From Lachnospiraceae bacterium (GTDB taxonomy: Bacteria; Bacillota; Clostridia; Lachnospirales; Lachnospiraceae): a stretch of 64,000 nucleotides of DNA. The DNA lies in assembly GCA_017509985.1 (NCBI GenBank), contig JAFWOE010000031.1:1-64000 (forward strand), given 5' to 3'. Below the pieces are notes generated by a model. That model did not search any database, was not told the origin of the DNA, and saw only the letters and a list, made by a program, of their open reading frames with translations. The translations under genes were made by a program, and so were the position numbers. Of this stretch, positions 17,757-26,000 are shown piece after piece (the stretch's first letter is position 1; every line of letters begins with the position of its first letter).

Positions 17757-17785
17757 TTGCATTTGATAAAAACCAAATGTATTAT
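17757..17785 (+). promoter_or_regulatory. Promoter of tmcAL
   Basis: TTGCAT (17757-17762) and TATTAT (17780-17785) are 17 bp apart on the plus strand. Its -10 box shares bases with the -10 box of the divergent pta promoter, so the two may compete for polymerase. Confidence 0.55.
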
Positions 17786-17809
17786 ATATCTCTGACAGAG
17801 TGAATACAA
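17781..17809 (-). promoter_or_regulatory. Promoter of pta-ackA
   Basis: On the minus strand TTGTAT (17804-17809) and a perfect TATAAT (17781-17786) are 17 bp apart. It overlaps the plus-strand tmcAL promoter back to back. Confidence 0.75.
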
Positions 17810-17831
17810 TATACTTTTTCTTAATCGGAGA

Positions 17832-19004
17832 ATGAAGACTTCAGTTATAATAACCGAATTCAACCCTCTGCACCGGGGACACGAATATTTCATCCGCCAG
17901 GTCCGTGAACGATCCGGCTGCGACTTCCTGATCGCCGTGATGAGCGGGGATTTTGTGCAGCGCGGCGAACCGGCGCTTTTTAACAAATACGTACGGACCG
18001 AGGCCGCTTTGCATGCCGGCGTCGATCTCGTCCTGGAGCTTCCGGTACGGTCTTCCCTCGGCAATGCGGGTGCTTTCGCGTCCGGCGGTGTGCAGATCGC
18101 CGATGCCCTCGGATGCGTCGATGAATTGTGGTTCGGAAGCGAATCCGGTGAGATTCAGGAGTTTCTTTCTCTTGCCGCCCTGCTGGCGGACGAATCACCG
18201 GATTTCAAAGCGCTGGTCTCCGGAGAATTGAAAAAGGGCCTTTCCTATCCCGCTGCCCGTGCCGCCGCGGCGGAAAGACTTTTCGGAAACAGCCGGTCCG
18301 CTCTTCTTGCGGGTCCGAACAATGTGCTCGGGCTCGAATACTGCACTGCCGCCCTGAGGGCCAAAGCGGGCTTTTCCCTGCATACCCTGAAACGTAAAGG
18401 CAGCGGCTACAACGACGCCTTGCCCGGAAACGGCTTTGCTTCCGCGGCTGCTGTAAGAAACGGGTATTTAATAGGCGGAGCCTCCGCGGTCGCCGGCCTG
18501 GTGCCCGAATATGTGTGCGAACGGCTTTCTTCGGAACCGGGAGGTCTCACCGCGGATGATTTTTCACAGCTACTGAAATACCGCCTTCTGCAGGAAACCG
18601 GCGAAAGCCTGACCGGTTACAGTGAAGTGACGCCAGATCTGGCGCGAAGGATCAAAAATCTGGAAAACGAATGCGTGCTGCTCTCCGCTTTTGCAATGAA
18701 ACTCAAGACCCGAAACATTACATACACCCACGTCTGCCGTGCTCTTTTCAACATCCTTCTGGGCATAAAAAAAGAGACGCAAAGCACCTCTTATGTGCGC
18801 TGTCTCGGGATGAAGGACTGCGGTCCGCTTATCCGGAAGGTCCGGGAGTCCGGTTCGGTCCGGTTCTGTACGCAGGCCGCGGCCATTCCGAAAGAAGAAT
18901 ACGCTTCGGATCTTTTTGCTTCCGATCTCTACGAAAGCGTAAAAGCCGGAAAATTCTCTGCACCGTTCATTCAGGAATGTTCAAGAAAGTTTATCCGTCT
19001 GTAA
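17832..19004 (+). CDS. tmcAL: tRNA(Met) cytidine acetate ligase
   Basis: The 390-residue protein matches the TmcAL/YlbM family, which activates acetate with ATP and makes N4-acetylcytidine at the wobble base of elongator tRNA-Met. The nucleotidyltransferase signature HRGH (residues 14-17, in TEFNPLHRGHEYF) and the conserved MSGDFVQRGEPA segment are present. Its use of free acetate makes the position back to back with pta-ackA notable. GGAG lies very close to the ATG. It converges with the aldo/keto reductase gene, leaving only 15 bp between stops. Confidence 0.9.
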   Translation: MKTSVIITEFNPLHRGHEYFIRQVRERSGCDFLIAVMSGDFVQRGEPALFNKYVRTEAALHAGVDLVLELPVRSSLGNAGAFASGGVQIADALGCVDELWFGSESGEIQEFLSLAALLADESPDFKALVSGELKKGLSYPAARAAAAERLFGNSRSALLAGPNNVLGLEYCTAALRAKAGFSLHTLKRKGSGYNDALPGNGFASAAAVRNGYLIGGASAVAGLVPEYVCERLSSEPGGLTADDFSQLLKYRLLQETGESLTGYSEVTPDLARRIKNLENECVLLSAFAMKLKTRNITYTHVCRALFNILLGIKKETQSTSYVRCLGMKDCGPLIRKVRESGSVRFCTQAAAIPKEEYASDLFASDLYESVKAGKFSAPFIQECSRKFIRL

Positions 19005-19019
19005 TTCATCGCTCCCTGA

Positions 19020-20153
19020 TCATCCGAGTTTTTTTGTGAAATCTTCCATGATCTCGGGAATCTTTATCTGCTGCGGGCAAACCAGTTCGCAGTTGCCGCA
19101 TTGCAGACATGCCTGCGGCTTTTTATCTTCCGGCAGCGCGGAAAGGGCCATCGGCGCCAGGAATCCTCCCCCAGTATATACATGTTCATTATAAAGTGAG
19201 ATCAGATTCGGGATGTCCAGTCCCTGTGGACAATGGCTGACGCAGTAGTGACAGGCTGTGCAGGGTACCGTCTTGCCGGCAAGCATTTCCTCCGCTATTC
19301 CGAAAAGAGTCTTCATTTCATCATAGCTTAAGGGCTTTTCTTCTTTGAATGTTTCCAGATTTTTGATCAGCTGTTCCTCGTTTGACATGCCGGAAAGGAT
19401 CGTGACAACTTCCGGGATCGAAAGAAGAAAACGGAAAGCCCATGCCGGGATCTCTTCATCCGGACGAAGTGCCTTCAGTTTTTCCTCATGTTCCGGGGAA
19501 AGCTTTGCCAGTGCACCTCCGCGAAGCGGTTCCATGACCCAGACCGGAAGGCCGTGCTTTTTCAGGATTTCGATCTTTTCCCTGCCGTCCTGGAAGGTCC
19601 AGTCCAGATAGTTGACCTGAAGCTGACAGAATTCCATGTCTTTGCCGTAAGCATCCAGAAAACGGTTCAGCACGTCGATCTTGCCATGGCAGGAAAAGCC
19701 GAGATGCCGGATCCGCCCGTTTCGTTTCTGCTCCATAAGATAACTGTAAATCCCGTATTTCCCGTCATCCAGATAGGCGTCGATGTTCATCTCACAGACA
19801 TTATGGAACAGATAGAAGTCGAAATATCCTACCTGCAGTTTTTCCAGCTGACGGTTGAAGATCTCTTCCACTTTGGCCCAGTTGGACGGATCATAGCCGG
19901 GAAACTTTGTTGCCAGATAATAACGGTCCCTGGGATAGCGGGCCAGAGCCTTTCCGAGGACAGTTTCGGAATTCTCTCCGTGGTATCCCCATGCAGTATC
20001 GTAATAATTGATCCCGCCTTCCATAGCGGTATCGACCATGCGCAGCACCGCGTCTTCATCGACCCGGCTGTCATCCCCGTCAATGACCGGGAGCCTCATT
20101 GCCCCGAACGACAGTGCCGATAGTTTTATATCCTGAAAATCTCTGTAAATCAT
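19020..20153 (-). CDS. Aldo/keto reductase with C-terminal 4Fe-4S domain
   Basis: The 377-residue protein has an aldo/keto reductase TIM barrel (about residues 1-270; GGINYYDTAWGYHGENSE holds the active-site Tyr region) and a C-terminal ferredoxin-like part with two cysteine sets, CTACHYCVSHCP (about 298) and CLQCGNCELVCP (about 345). Such proteins are common in anaerobic Firmicutes and probably move electrons between ferredoxin or NAD(P)H and a carbonyl substrate, which is not known here. CGGAGG lies well before the ATG. It is apparently transcribed alone. Confidence 0.88.
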   Translation of the reverse strand: MIYRDFQDIKLSALSFGAMRLPVIDGDDSRVDEDAVLRMVDTAMEGGINYYDTAWGYHGENSETVLGKALARYPRDRYYLATKFPGYDPSNWAKVEEIFNRQLEKLQVGYFDFYLFHNVCEMNIDAYLDDGKYGIYSYLMEQKRNGRIRHLGFSCHGKIDVLNRFLDAYGKDMEFCQLQVNYLDWTFQDGREKIEILKKHGLPVWVMEPLRGGALAKLSPEHEEKLKALRPDEEIPAWAFRFLLSIPEVVTILSGMSNEEQLIKNLETFKEEKPLSYDEMKTLFGIAEEMLAGKTVPCTACHYCVSHCPQGLDIPNLISLYNEHVYTGGGFLAPMALSALPEDKKPQACLQCGNCELVCPQQIKIPEIMEDFTKKLG

Positions 20154-20313
20154 TTTTTGTCCTCCGGTTTATTCTTACCGTTTTTTTCAGCCGCTGTGCC
20201 TTGATTCGTATATGATTATTTTACCACAAACGATTCATTAATACCATTTGTCCGTCCTTACTTTTTTATATTATTTAACATCCGCGGCACACATCTTCTC
20301 AGCAATTTTTCCC

Positions 20314-20483
20314 TCAGCCGCATACAGTCACTGCGGCAGGCGTCCTCCTCAGCTGATCCACGCCTGTTCCAGGGCTGCGGCCAAATTCGGCGTAAGCATG
20401 CCTCAAAGGCCGCAGCACGGAGCCGGCAGCGGATCATCTTCGGACTCGTTTGGCTGATGCCGCCTTAGTCTGTATGCGGCTGA
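20314..20483. repeat. 170-bp element with 14-bp terminal inverted repeats and internal stems
   Basis: The 458-bp gap 20154-20611 has no gene. It contains perfect 14-bp inverted ends, TCAGCCGCATACAG (20314-20327) and its complement (20470-20483). Inside are further pairings: gcggca/tgccgc (20333-20338/20458-20463), caggcgt/acgcctg (20337-20343/20360-20366) and gctgcggcc/ggccgcagc (20374-20382/20408-20416). The element is GC-rich against AT-rich flanks. It could be a MITE-like non-autonomous mobile element or a multibranched RNA. No clear target-site duplication was seen and no other copy was noticed in the window. Confidence 0.55.
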
Positions 20484-20544
20484 TGGAAGGATTTCTACGA
20501 GGATGCTGTAAAAAGAAGATCGTTTATGTGCATTTTCATTGATA

Positions 20545-20572
20545 TTGAAAGAAAATGTGTTAATATTATAAC
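20545..20572 (+). promoter_or_regulatory. Promoter of the 271-residue membrane protein gene
   Basis: TTGAAA (20545-20550) and TATAAC (20567-20572) are 16 bp apart; an overlapping TTGATA/TAATAT pair (20539-20544/20561-20566) is an alternative. It lies between the inverted-repeat element and the gene. Confidence 0.5.
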
Positions 20573-20611
20573 ATAAAAGCCAAACCACCTTACTCCAGGA
20601 TAAGTAGGTCA

Positions 20612-21427
20612 ATGATCATGGAAGAACCGCTCATTCAGATCAACAAAAAGCTTTATAAAATAACAGATACAATAAACCGGAAACCGCTTCGGAAAACCTA
20701 CATGGTCCGCTTCGTGATCCGCTGCATCATTCTCGCGGTTTCGATTCTTCTATACTTCATCCATCCCGCCCAGCTGGCCATTTCTGTTGACACGGACTGG
20801 CTTGCGCCTTTCCACAGTCTTTCCTTTGTGCATTTCGTCTGGCTGATCTGGGTTATTGATATGGTCATGCAGCTGATCCCGCTGCAGAAGCATATCCCCA
20901 TCGGGTCACAGAAAAATTTCAGTATTCATTTCCGGCCGATCCTTGAACGGCTGAGCGACCGGAAAGCGATCATGAAGCATATCAAAATGCTTTCCGCCCG
21001 TGCCTACAAAGTCTTTCTGCTTTGGACCGCCATGATCGTGGCGATCGGCATCGCATATCATTTCGAGGTGCTCGAACCGCTTCACCTGTATCTGATCGCG
21101 GCAACATTCTATGTCTGCGACCTGATCTGCGTTCTTTTCTGGTGTCCTTTCCGGGTATTCATCATGAAGAACAAATGCTGCACGACCTGCCGGATATTCA
21201 ACTGGGACCACCTGATGATGTTCTCGCCAATGATTTTCCTGCGAAGCCTTTTCGCCTGGAGCCTTATTATCCTGGCGATCATTATCTGGGCCATCTGGGA
21301 ACTTACCGCTTTCCTCTATCCGGAACGTTTTATCATGCATACGAACTCCCGGCTGAAATGCAGCGAGTGTACCGACCGCCTCTGCCGCAGGCCGCGCGGC
21401 GACAAAATCGAACCTTCGATGGAATGA
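20612..21427 (+). CDS. Multi-pass membrane protein of unknown function with cysteine-rich segments
   Basis: The 271-residue protein is not recognised. It has about five hydrophobic segments (near residues 33-50, 68-88, 135-155, 162-182 and 210-235). Cysteines cluster in NKCCTTCRIFNW (about 188-199) and near the C-terminus in CSECTDRLCRRP (about 247-258). These could bind metal or an iron-sulfur cluster at the membrane, but nothing shows this directly. AGG motifs precede two ATGs (20612 and 20618), so the exact start is uncertain. It has its own promoter and shares a bidirectional terminator with the histidine operon. Confidence 0.75.
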   Translation: MIMEEPLIQINKKLYKITDTINRKPLRKTYMVRFVIRCIILAVSILLYFIHPAQLAISVDTDWLAPFHSLSFVHFVWLIWVIDMVMQLIPLQKHIPIGSQKNFSIHFRPILERLSDRKAIMKHIKMLSARAYKVFLLWTAMIVAIGIAYHFEVLEPLHLYLIAATFYVCDLICVLFWCPFRVFIMKNKCCTTCRIFNWDHLMMFSPMIFLRSLFAWSLIILAIIIWAIWELTAFLYPERFIMHTNSRLKCSECTDRLCRRPRGDKIEPSME

Positions 21428-21454
21428 CGGCAGCCAAAATAATCTTACTGAAAA

Positions 21455-21475
21455 AGCCCGGCAGACTGCCGGGCT
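21455..21475. terminator. Bidirectional terminator between the membrane protein gene and his operon
   Basis: agcccggc (21455-21462) and gccgggct (21468-21475) form a stable stem with A-run on the left and T-run on the right, so both strands end in a T tract. It serves the convergent plus-strand gene and the end of the minus-strand his operon. Confidence 0.88.
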
Positions 21476-21496
21476 CAGTTTTTGTGTAGTAGACGT

Positions 21497-22147
21497 TTAT
21501 TGCGTCATCTTTTCCTGCTTGACCTTGTGGTCGATCACATGCCGTGACGCCAGTTCGTTGAAAATGTCTTCCAGGGAGATTCCCGCCTCGATCATCAGGA
21601 CCATTACGTGATAGGTCAGATCCGCTATCTCATAGATCGTTTCATTTTTATCTTCCGCCTTTGCGGCAATAATGACTTCGGTAGATTCTTCACCTACCTT
21701 TTTCAGGATCTTATCGAGCCCCTTTTCAAACAGATACGTCGTATAGGACCCTTCTTTTTTATCCGTCTTTCTGCCCTTGATGAGCTCCATCAGGCCCTGA
21801 AGTGAAAAATCGGCGATCTCGTCGCTTTCCCAGACAGGATCATTGAAGCAGGATTCGGTTCCGAGATGGCAGGCCGGACCGTCCGGGACCACGGTAACCA
21901 GAAGGGTATCCCGGTCGCAGTCCGCGGTGATCGAAACGATATGCATGTAATTGCCGCTCGTCTCGCCTTTCAGCCAGAGTTCCTGCCGGGAACGGCTGTA
22001 AAAGCAGGCAAGCCCCTTCTCCATGGAGATCTGAAGGCTCTCACGGTTCATGTAGGCGACCATAAGGACTTTTTTAGAGGCCCTGTCGATCAGCACGGCA
22101 GGGATCAGACCCTTTTCATCAAATTTCAGTTCATCGATCTTAAGCAT
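21497..22147 (-). CDS. hisIE: Bifunctional phosphoribosyl-AMP cyclohydrolase/phosphoribosyl-ATP pyrophosphatase
   Basis: Histidine biosynthesis steps 2 and 3 in one 216-residue protein. Residues 1 to about 110 are the HisI cyclohydrolase ([13 protein letters not shown] holds metal ligands; [12 protein letters not shown] is typical). Residues about 115-216 are the HisE pyrophosphatase ([12 protein letters not shown]). It is the last gene of the his operon, 22 bp after hisF. Confidence 0.96.
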   Translation of the reverse strand: MLKIDELKFDEKGLIPAVLIDRASKKVLMVAYMNRESLQISMEKGLACFYSRSRQELWLKGETSGNYMHIVSITADCDRDTLLVTVVPDGPACHLGTESCFNDPVWESDEIADFSLQGLMELIKGRKTDKKEGSYTTYLFEKGLDKILKKVGEESTEVIIAAKAEDKNETIYEIADLTYHVMVLMIEAGISLEDIFNELASRHVIDHKVKQEKMTQ

Positions 22148-22169
22148 GTTCTCTCTCTTTATACTTTCT

Positions 22170-22940
22170 TCAGTGATTCAGCCTTGCGGGAATGCCCGCG
22201 TCCGCCATCTTTCTTTTCAGTTCCGGTATTTCGATCTCTCCGAAGTGGAACACCGAAGCTGCAAGCCCCGCGTCGACCTTCGGGAGAGTCTGAAACAATG
22301 TAATGAAATCTTCCATGCACCCTGCCCCTCCGGAAGCAATGACCGGTACCGAAACACAGCTGCAGACCAGATCCAGCAGTTCCAGGTCAAATCCGTTTTT
22401 CACACCGTCGGTGTCCATGGAATTGATGACCAGTTCGCCGGCACCGTGATCCACGCCTCTTTTGATCCATTCGATGGCATCCAGCCCGGTATCCTCTCTT
22501 CCGCCTTTCGCAAAGACATGAAAAGATCCGCCGACACGCTTGATATCCACGGAAAGGACTACACACTGATCCCCGTAGATCTTTGCCGCGCGTTCCACAA
22601 GCCCCGGATCTCTGATCGCGCCGGAGTTCACGCTGACTTTGTCAGCCCCGCATTTTAAAACACGGTCGAAATCATCCGTTGTGTTGATGCCCCCGCCAAC
22701 CGTCAGAGGGATAAAGACGCTCTTCGCAGTCTCGGTCAGAATATCGGCAAACAGCGAACGGCCTTCCGCGGAAGCGGTGATGTCATAAAAGACCAGTTCA
22801 TCTGCCCCGGCGCTGCTGTAATACTTTGCCAGCTCCACAGGGGATGCCACATCTCTTAATCCTTTGAAGTTAACTCCTTTTACGACTCTGCCGTCCTTTA
22901 CGTCCAGGCAGGGAATGATTCGTTTGGTTATCATAGCCAC
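22170..22940 (-). CDS. hisF: Imidazole glycerol phosphate synthase, cyclase subunit
   Basis: The 256-residue TIM barrel closes the imidazole ring using ammonia from HisH. The N-terminal [16 protein letters not shown] and the second catalytic-Asp strand (VLSVDIKR) are intact, as are the phosphate-binding ends ([10 protein letters not shown]). It follows hisA by 42 bp. Confidence 0.97.
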   Translation of the reverse strand: MAMITKRIIPCLDVKDGRVVKGVNFKGLRDVASPVELAKYYSSAGADELVFYDITASAEGRSLFADILTETAKSVFIPLTVGGGINTTDDFDRVLKCGADKVSVNSGAIRDPGLVERAAKIYGDQCVVLSVDIKRVGGSFHVFAKGGREDTGLDAIEWIKRGVDHGAGELVINSMDTDGVKNGFDLELLDLVCSCVSVPVIASGGAGCMEDFITLFQTLPKVDAGLAASVFHFGEIEIPELKRKMADAGIPARLNH

Positions 22941-22982
22941 TCTCAGTATATATTATTGTGCCGTGCTCAGAACGCATTCGGA

Positions 22983-23705
22983 TCATGATCGTTCTTCGGA
23001 GATCCGGACTGCCTCTTTCAGGTCGATCGCCCCGGTGTAATACGCTTTTCCGATGATCGCCCCGTAGATCCCCAGTCCGGCAAGGTATTCGATATCTGCG
23101 ATCGTCGAAACGCCTCCGGAAGCGGTAATATTGATGGGAAACGTTTCCGTAAGATCTTTATACAGTGCCCTGTTGGTACCCATCATGGCGCCGTCTTTGG
23201 AAATATCGGTACAGATAACGGTCTTTACGCCGATCCCCATCATTCTGTCGAAGAAATCATATGCCCGGACTCCGGTTTTTTCGATCCATCCTCTGATCAT
23301 GACCATTCCGTCAAGGATATCGGCTCCGACGGCGATCCGTTCTTTATATTCGGCAACAGCTTCTTTCAAAAAGCCTTCATCCGTCACGGCCGCGGTTCCC
23401 AGGATCGCCCGGTCGATTCCCGAAGAAAGGTACCGGTCCAGCACCTGCATCGACCGGATCCCTCCGCCGATCTCGCAGAAAGCACCGGAAGCTTCCTTTA
23501 TTTTCAGGACCGTATCCAGGTTTGGCGTGCCGCCGTCCCTTGCGCCTTCCAGATCCACCAGATGAATATGTGTCGCACCGGCCCCGGTAAAATCACATCC
23601 GATCCGGGCCGGGTCGTCACTGTAGACCGTACACTGAGCGTAATCTCCTTTGTAGAGCCTTACTGCCTTGCCTTCATACAGGTCAATTGCGGGAAATAAT
23701 ATCAT
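22983..23705 (-). CDS. hisA: ProFAR isomerase
   Basis: The 240-residue half-barrel-repeat TIM enzyme isomerises ProFAR to PRFAR (1-(5-phosphoribosyl)-5-[(5-phosphoribosylamino)methylideneamino]imidazole-4-carboxamide isomerase). The AIDLYEGKAVRLYKGDY start holds the first catalytic Asp; VGADILDGMVMIRGW carries the second. It sits between hisH and hisF in the expected order. Confidence 0.96.
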   Translation of the reverse strand: MILFPAIDLYEGKAVRLYKGDYAQCTVYSDDPARIGCDFTGAGATHIHLVDLEGARDGGTPNLDTVLKIKEASGAFCEIGGGIRSMQVLDRYLSSGIDRAILGTAAVTDEGFLKEAVAEYKERIAVGADILDGMVMIRGWIEKTGVRAYDFFDRMMGIGVKTVICTDISKDGAMMGTNRALYKDLTETFPINITASGGVSTIADIEYLAGLGIYGAIIGKAYYTGAIDLKEAVRISEERS

Positions 23706-23739
23706 AAACGGTTCCTTTTTCTTCCAAATTCAAATAATA

Positions 23740-24348
23740 TCAGATCTCCAGAAAAGCCTTGAGGATCAAAAGGCCGACTTCCCCGCTTTTCTCGGGATGG
23801 AACTGGCAGCCGAATACATTGCCGCGTTCCACCGACGCGGTGACTTCGATATCGTATTCCGCAACGGAGGTCACGTAATCCGGACAGGTGTCGGCATAGT
23901 AGGAATGCACAAAATACGTGCAGTCCCCTTCTCTGATGTACTTGAAGAGTTTCGACTGTTTCTTAAAAAAAAGCGGATTCCAGCCGATGTGCGGGATCTT
24001 AAGGTCTTTTCGGATCTTTCCCTCCATCGGAACGATATTTCCGGGGATCAGGCCCAGTCCTTCGTATTCTCCGTATTCGAAGCTTTTGTCAAACAGCATC
24101 TGCATACCGAGACAGATCCCCAACAGCGGCTTTCCTTTTCCGATCTCCTCTTTTACGAATTTGTCCAGCCCGCTCTCCGAAAGCTTTGCTTTCGCATCCC
24201 GAAACGCTCCTACTCCCGGAAGGATCAGCCGGTCCGCAGTCCGGAGTATGTCCGCGTCGCTGCTGACCACGACTTCCGATCCGATCGCGGCAAAAGAACT
24301 GGTAAGGGAAAAAAGGTTGCCGACCCCGTAATCAACGATCCCGACCAT
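23740..24348 (-). CDS. hisH: Imidazole glycerol phosphate synthase, glutamine amidotransferase subunit
   Basis: The 202-residue class I glutaminase supplies ammonia to HisF. The catalytic Cys lies in GICLGMQMLF, and the His-Glu pair in CQFHPEKSGEVG. Its start codon overlaps the stop of hisB by one base, showing tight translational coupling. Confidence 0.97.
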   Translation of the reverse strand: MVGIVDYGVGNLFSLTSSFAAIGSEVVVSSDADILRTADRLILPGVGAFRDAKAKLSESGLDKFVKEEIGKGKPLLGICLGMQMLFDKSFEYGEYEGLGLIPGNIVPMEGKIRKDLKIPHIGWNPLFFKKQSKLFKYIREGDCTYFVHSYYADTCPDYVTSVAEYDIEVTASVERGNVFGCQFHPEKSGEVGLLILKAFLEI

Positions 24349-24935
24349 CAGAGAACTCCCTTAGTGGAAGGCGTATCTTCTTCGAACCCCGGTTCGAAGG
24401 CAACCGCCTGTTTCAGACTTCTTGCCACGGATTTAAATGCAGCTTCAATAATGTGATGCGAATTGGATCCGTCGATCTCGATCAGGTGGATCGTGGACTC
24501 CGATGCCCTCGCGAATCCCATAAAGAATTCGCTGACCAGTTCCGTATCGAAATCTCCGACCTTTTCCGAAGGAATATCGATCCGGTAATTCAGACAGCAT
24601 CTTCCGGAAAGGTCCACGGCGGAAAGGATCAGTGCTTCATCCATCGGAAGCATCATGTTTCCGTAGCGTACGATCCCCTTTTTATCTCCCAGGGCCTGTT
24701 TAAAAGCAGTTCCGAGCGCAATTCCGAGATCTTCCGTACTGTGATGGAAATCCACTTCGGTATCCCCTTTGCAGACGGCTTTCAGGTCAAACCGTCCGTG
24801 CTTTGAAAACAGGGCCAGCATGTGATCCATGAATCCGATTCCCGTATCCAGCTCACTATCTCCCCTGCCGTCCAGGTTCAGAACGATCCTGATCTTTGTT
24901 TCATTGGTATTTCTTTCAACTTCCGCCGTTCTCAT
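24348..24935 (-). CDS. hisB: Imidazoleglycerol-phosphate dehydratase
   Basis: The 195-residue Mn-dependent dehydratase is monofunctional, lacking the phosphatase domain seen in enterobacterial HisB. The metal-binding histidine motifs are present: FMDHMLALFSKHG, FHHSTEDLGIALG and SNSHHIIEAAFK. A separate histidinol-phosphate phosphatase is not found in the operon and must lie elsewhere. Confidence 0.97.
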   Translation of the reverse strand: MRTAEVERNTNETKIRIVLNLDGRGDSELDTGIGFMDHMLALFSKHGRFDLKAVCKGDTEVDFHHSTEDLGIALGTAFKQALGDKKGIVRYGNMMLPMDEALILSAVDLSGRCCLNYRIDIPSEKVGDFDTELVSEFFMGFARASESTIHLIEIDGSNSHHIIEAAFKSVARSLKQAVAFEPGFEEDTPSTKGVL

Positions 24936-26000
24936 CTATTTTTCCTCCGACAGTATTCTGCTGACAGCAGCGATCAGCGCCTGCATATCTTCCATGCTGC
25001 CGATCGTGATCCGGTTGTAATCTTTTATTCTTTCAGCCGAAAAATGACGCACCAGTATTCCGCGCTCTTTCAGTTTCAGGTAAAGATCCTCTCCGGAGAT
25101 CTCAGGGCTTCTGGCAAATACAAAATTGGCCAGAGATTCCGTTACCGTAAACCCGAGCCTGCGCAGTTCGGAAACCGTAAAGGCACGGTTCTCCATGACT
25201 TTTCTGCAGTTCGCCCTGGTGTACTCCCCGTCCTTTAAAACAGCCGCGGCAGCCGCCATGGTCAGCCGGTTCACATTATACGGATTTGTCGAGTAGATCA
25301 GGGTGTTCAGATCCTTTATCAGCTCTTCATTTCCGACAGCGTATCCGAATCTGGCCCCGGCAAAAGACCTGGACTTCGAAAAAGTCCCGATCACCAGTAT
25401 ATTATCATACTTTTTTGTCAGCGGAATACAGCTTTCCGCACCGAAATCCACGTATGCCTCATCCACGATCACAACATGATCCGGGTCGGCTTTTACGAGT
25501 TCTTCGATCCTGCGCGGCGTAAGGGCAATGCCTGTCGGCGCATTCGGATTGGCAATAAAACAGGTCCTGCCCAGTTTTTTATAGTCATCCGGATCCAGTG
25601 TCAGGTCCTCTTTCAGCGGGATCTCCATATGATCGATATGGTTCAGTTCGGCAAAGACCTTATAAAAGCCGTAGGTGATGTCCGGAAAAGCCGCTCCGGT
25701 TTCATCGTCGCAAAAAGCCATGAACGAAAAATTCAGAAGGTCGTCCGATCCGTTCGAAAAAGCTATATTCTTCGTTTCCGTTTGGTACACTTCGGCAAAA
25801 AGCTCTTTCAGGCCGGAGGCTGTAGGATCCGGATAGAGCATCAGCTTTTCGTATTCCGCGGCGATCGCCCCGGCCCCGTTTTCCGCGGGCGGAAACGGAG
25901 ACTCATTCGTATTCAGTTTGATAAACCTGCGGTCTTTCGGCTGCTCTCCCGGAGTGTACGGTTCGAGCGACAAATATCTTCCGCTGAAAAATCTGCTCAT
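24936..26000 (-). CDS. hisC: Histidinol-phosphate aminotransferase
   Basis: The 354-residue PLP fold-type I aminotransferase converts imidazole acetol phosphate to histidinol phosphate. The PLP lysine lies in GTFSKSRSFAGARFGY and the binding Asn/Asp/Tyr in ANPNAPTG and VDEAYVDF. It overlaps hisD by 4 bp and abuts hisB. Confidence 0.96.
   Translation of the reverse strand: MSRFFSGRYLSLEPYTPGEQPKDRRFIKLNTNESPFPPAENGAGAIAAEYEKLMLYPDPTASGLKELFAEVYQTETKNIAFSNGSDDLLNFSFMAFCDDETGAAFPDITYGFYKVFAELNHIDHMEIPLKEDLTLDPDDYKKLGRTCFIANPNAPTGIALTPRRIEELVKADPDHVVIVDEAYVDFGAESCIPLTKKYDNILVIGTFSKSRSFAGARFGYAVGNEELIKDLNTLIYSTNPYNVNRLTMAAAAAVLKDGEYTRANCRKVMENRAFTVSELRRLGFTVTESLANFVFARSPEISGEDLYLKLKERGILVRHFSAERIKDYNRITIGSMEDMQALIAAVSRILSEEK

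Noticed and set aside
24380-24405. tRNA T-arm-like palindrome ttcgaacc-ccggttcgaa
   Set aside because: It lies within the 3' coding part of hisB and has no acceptor or anticodon arms.
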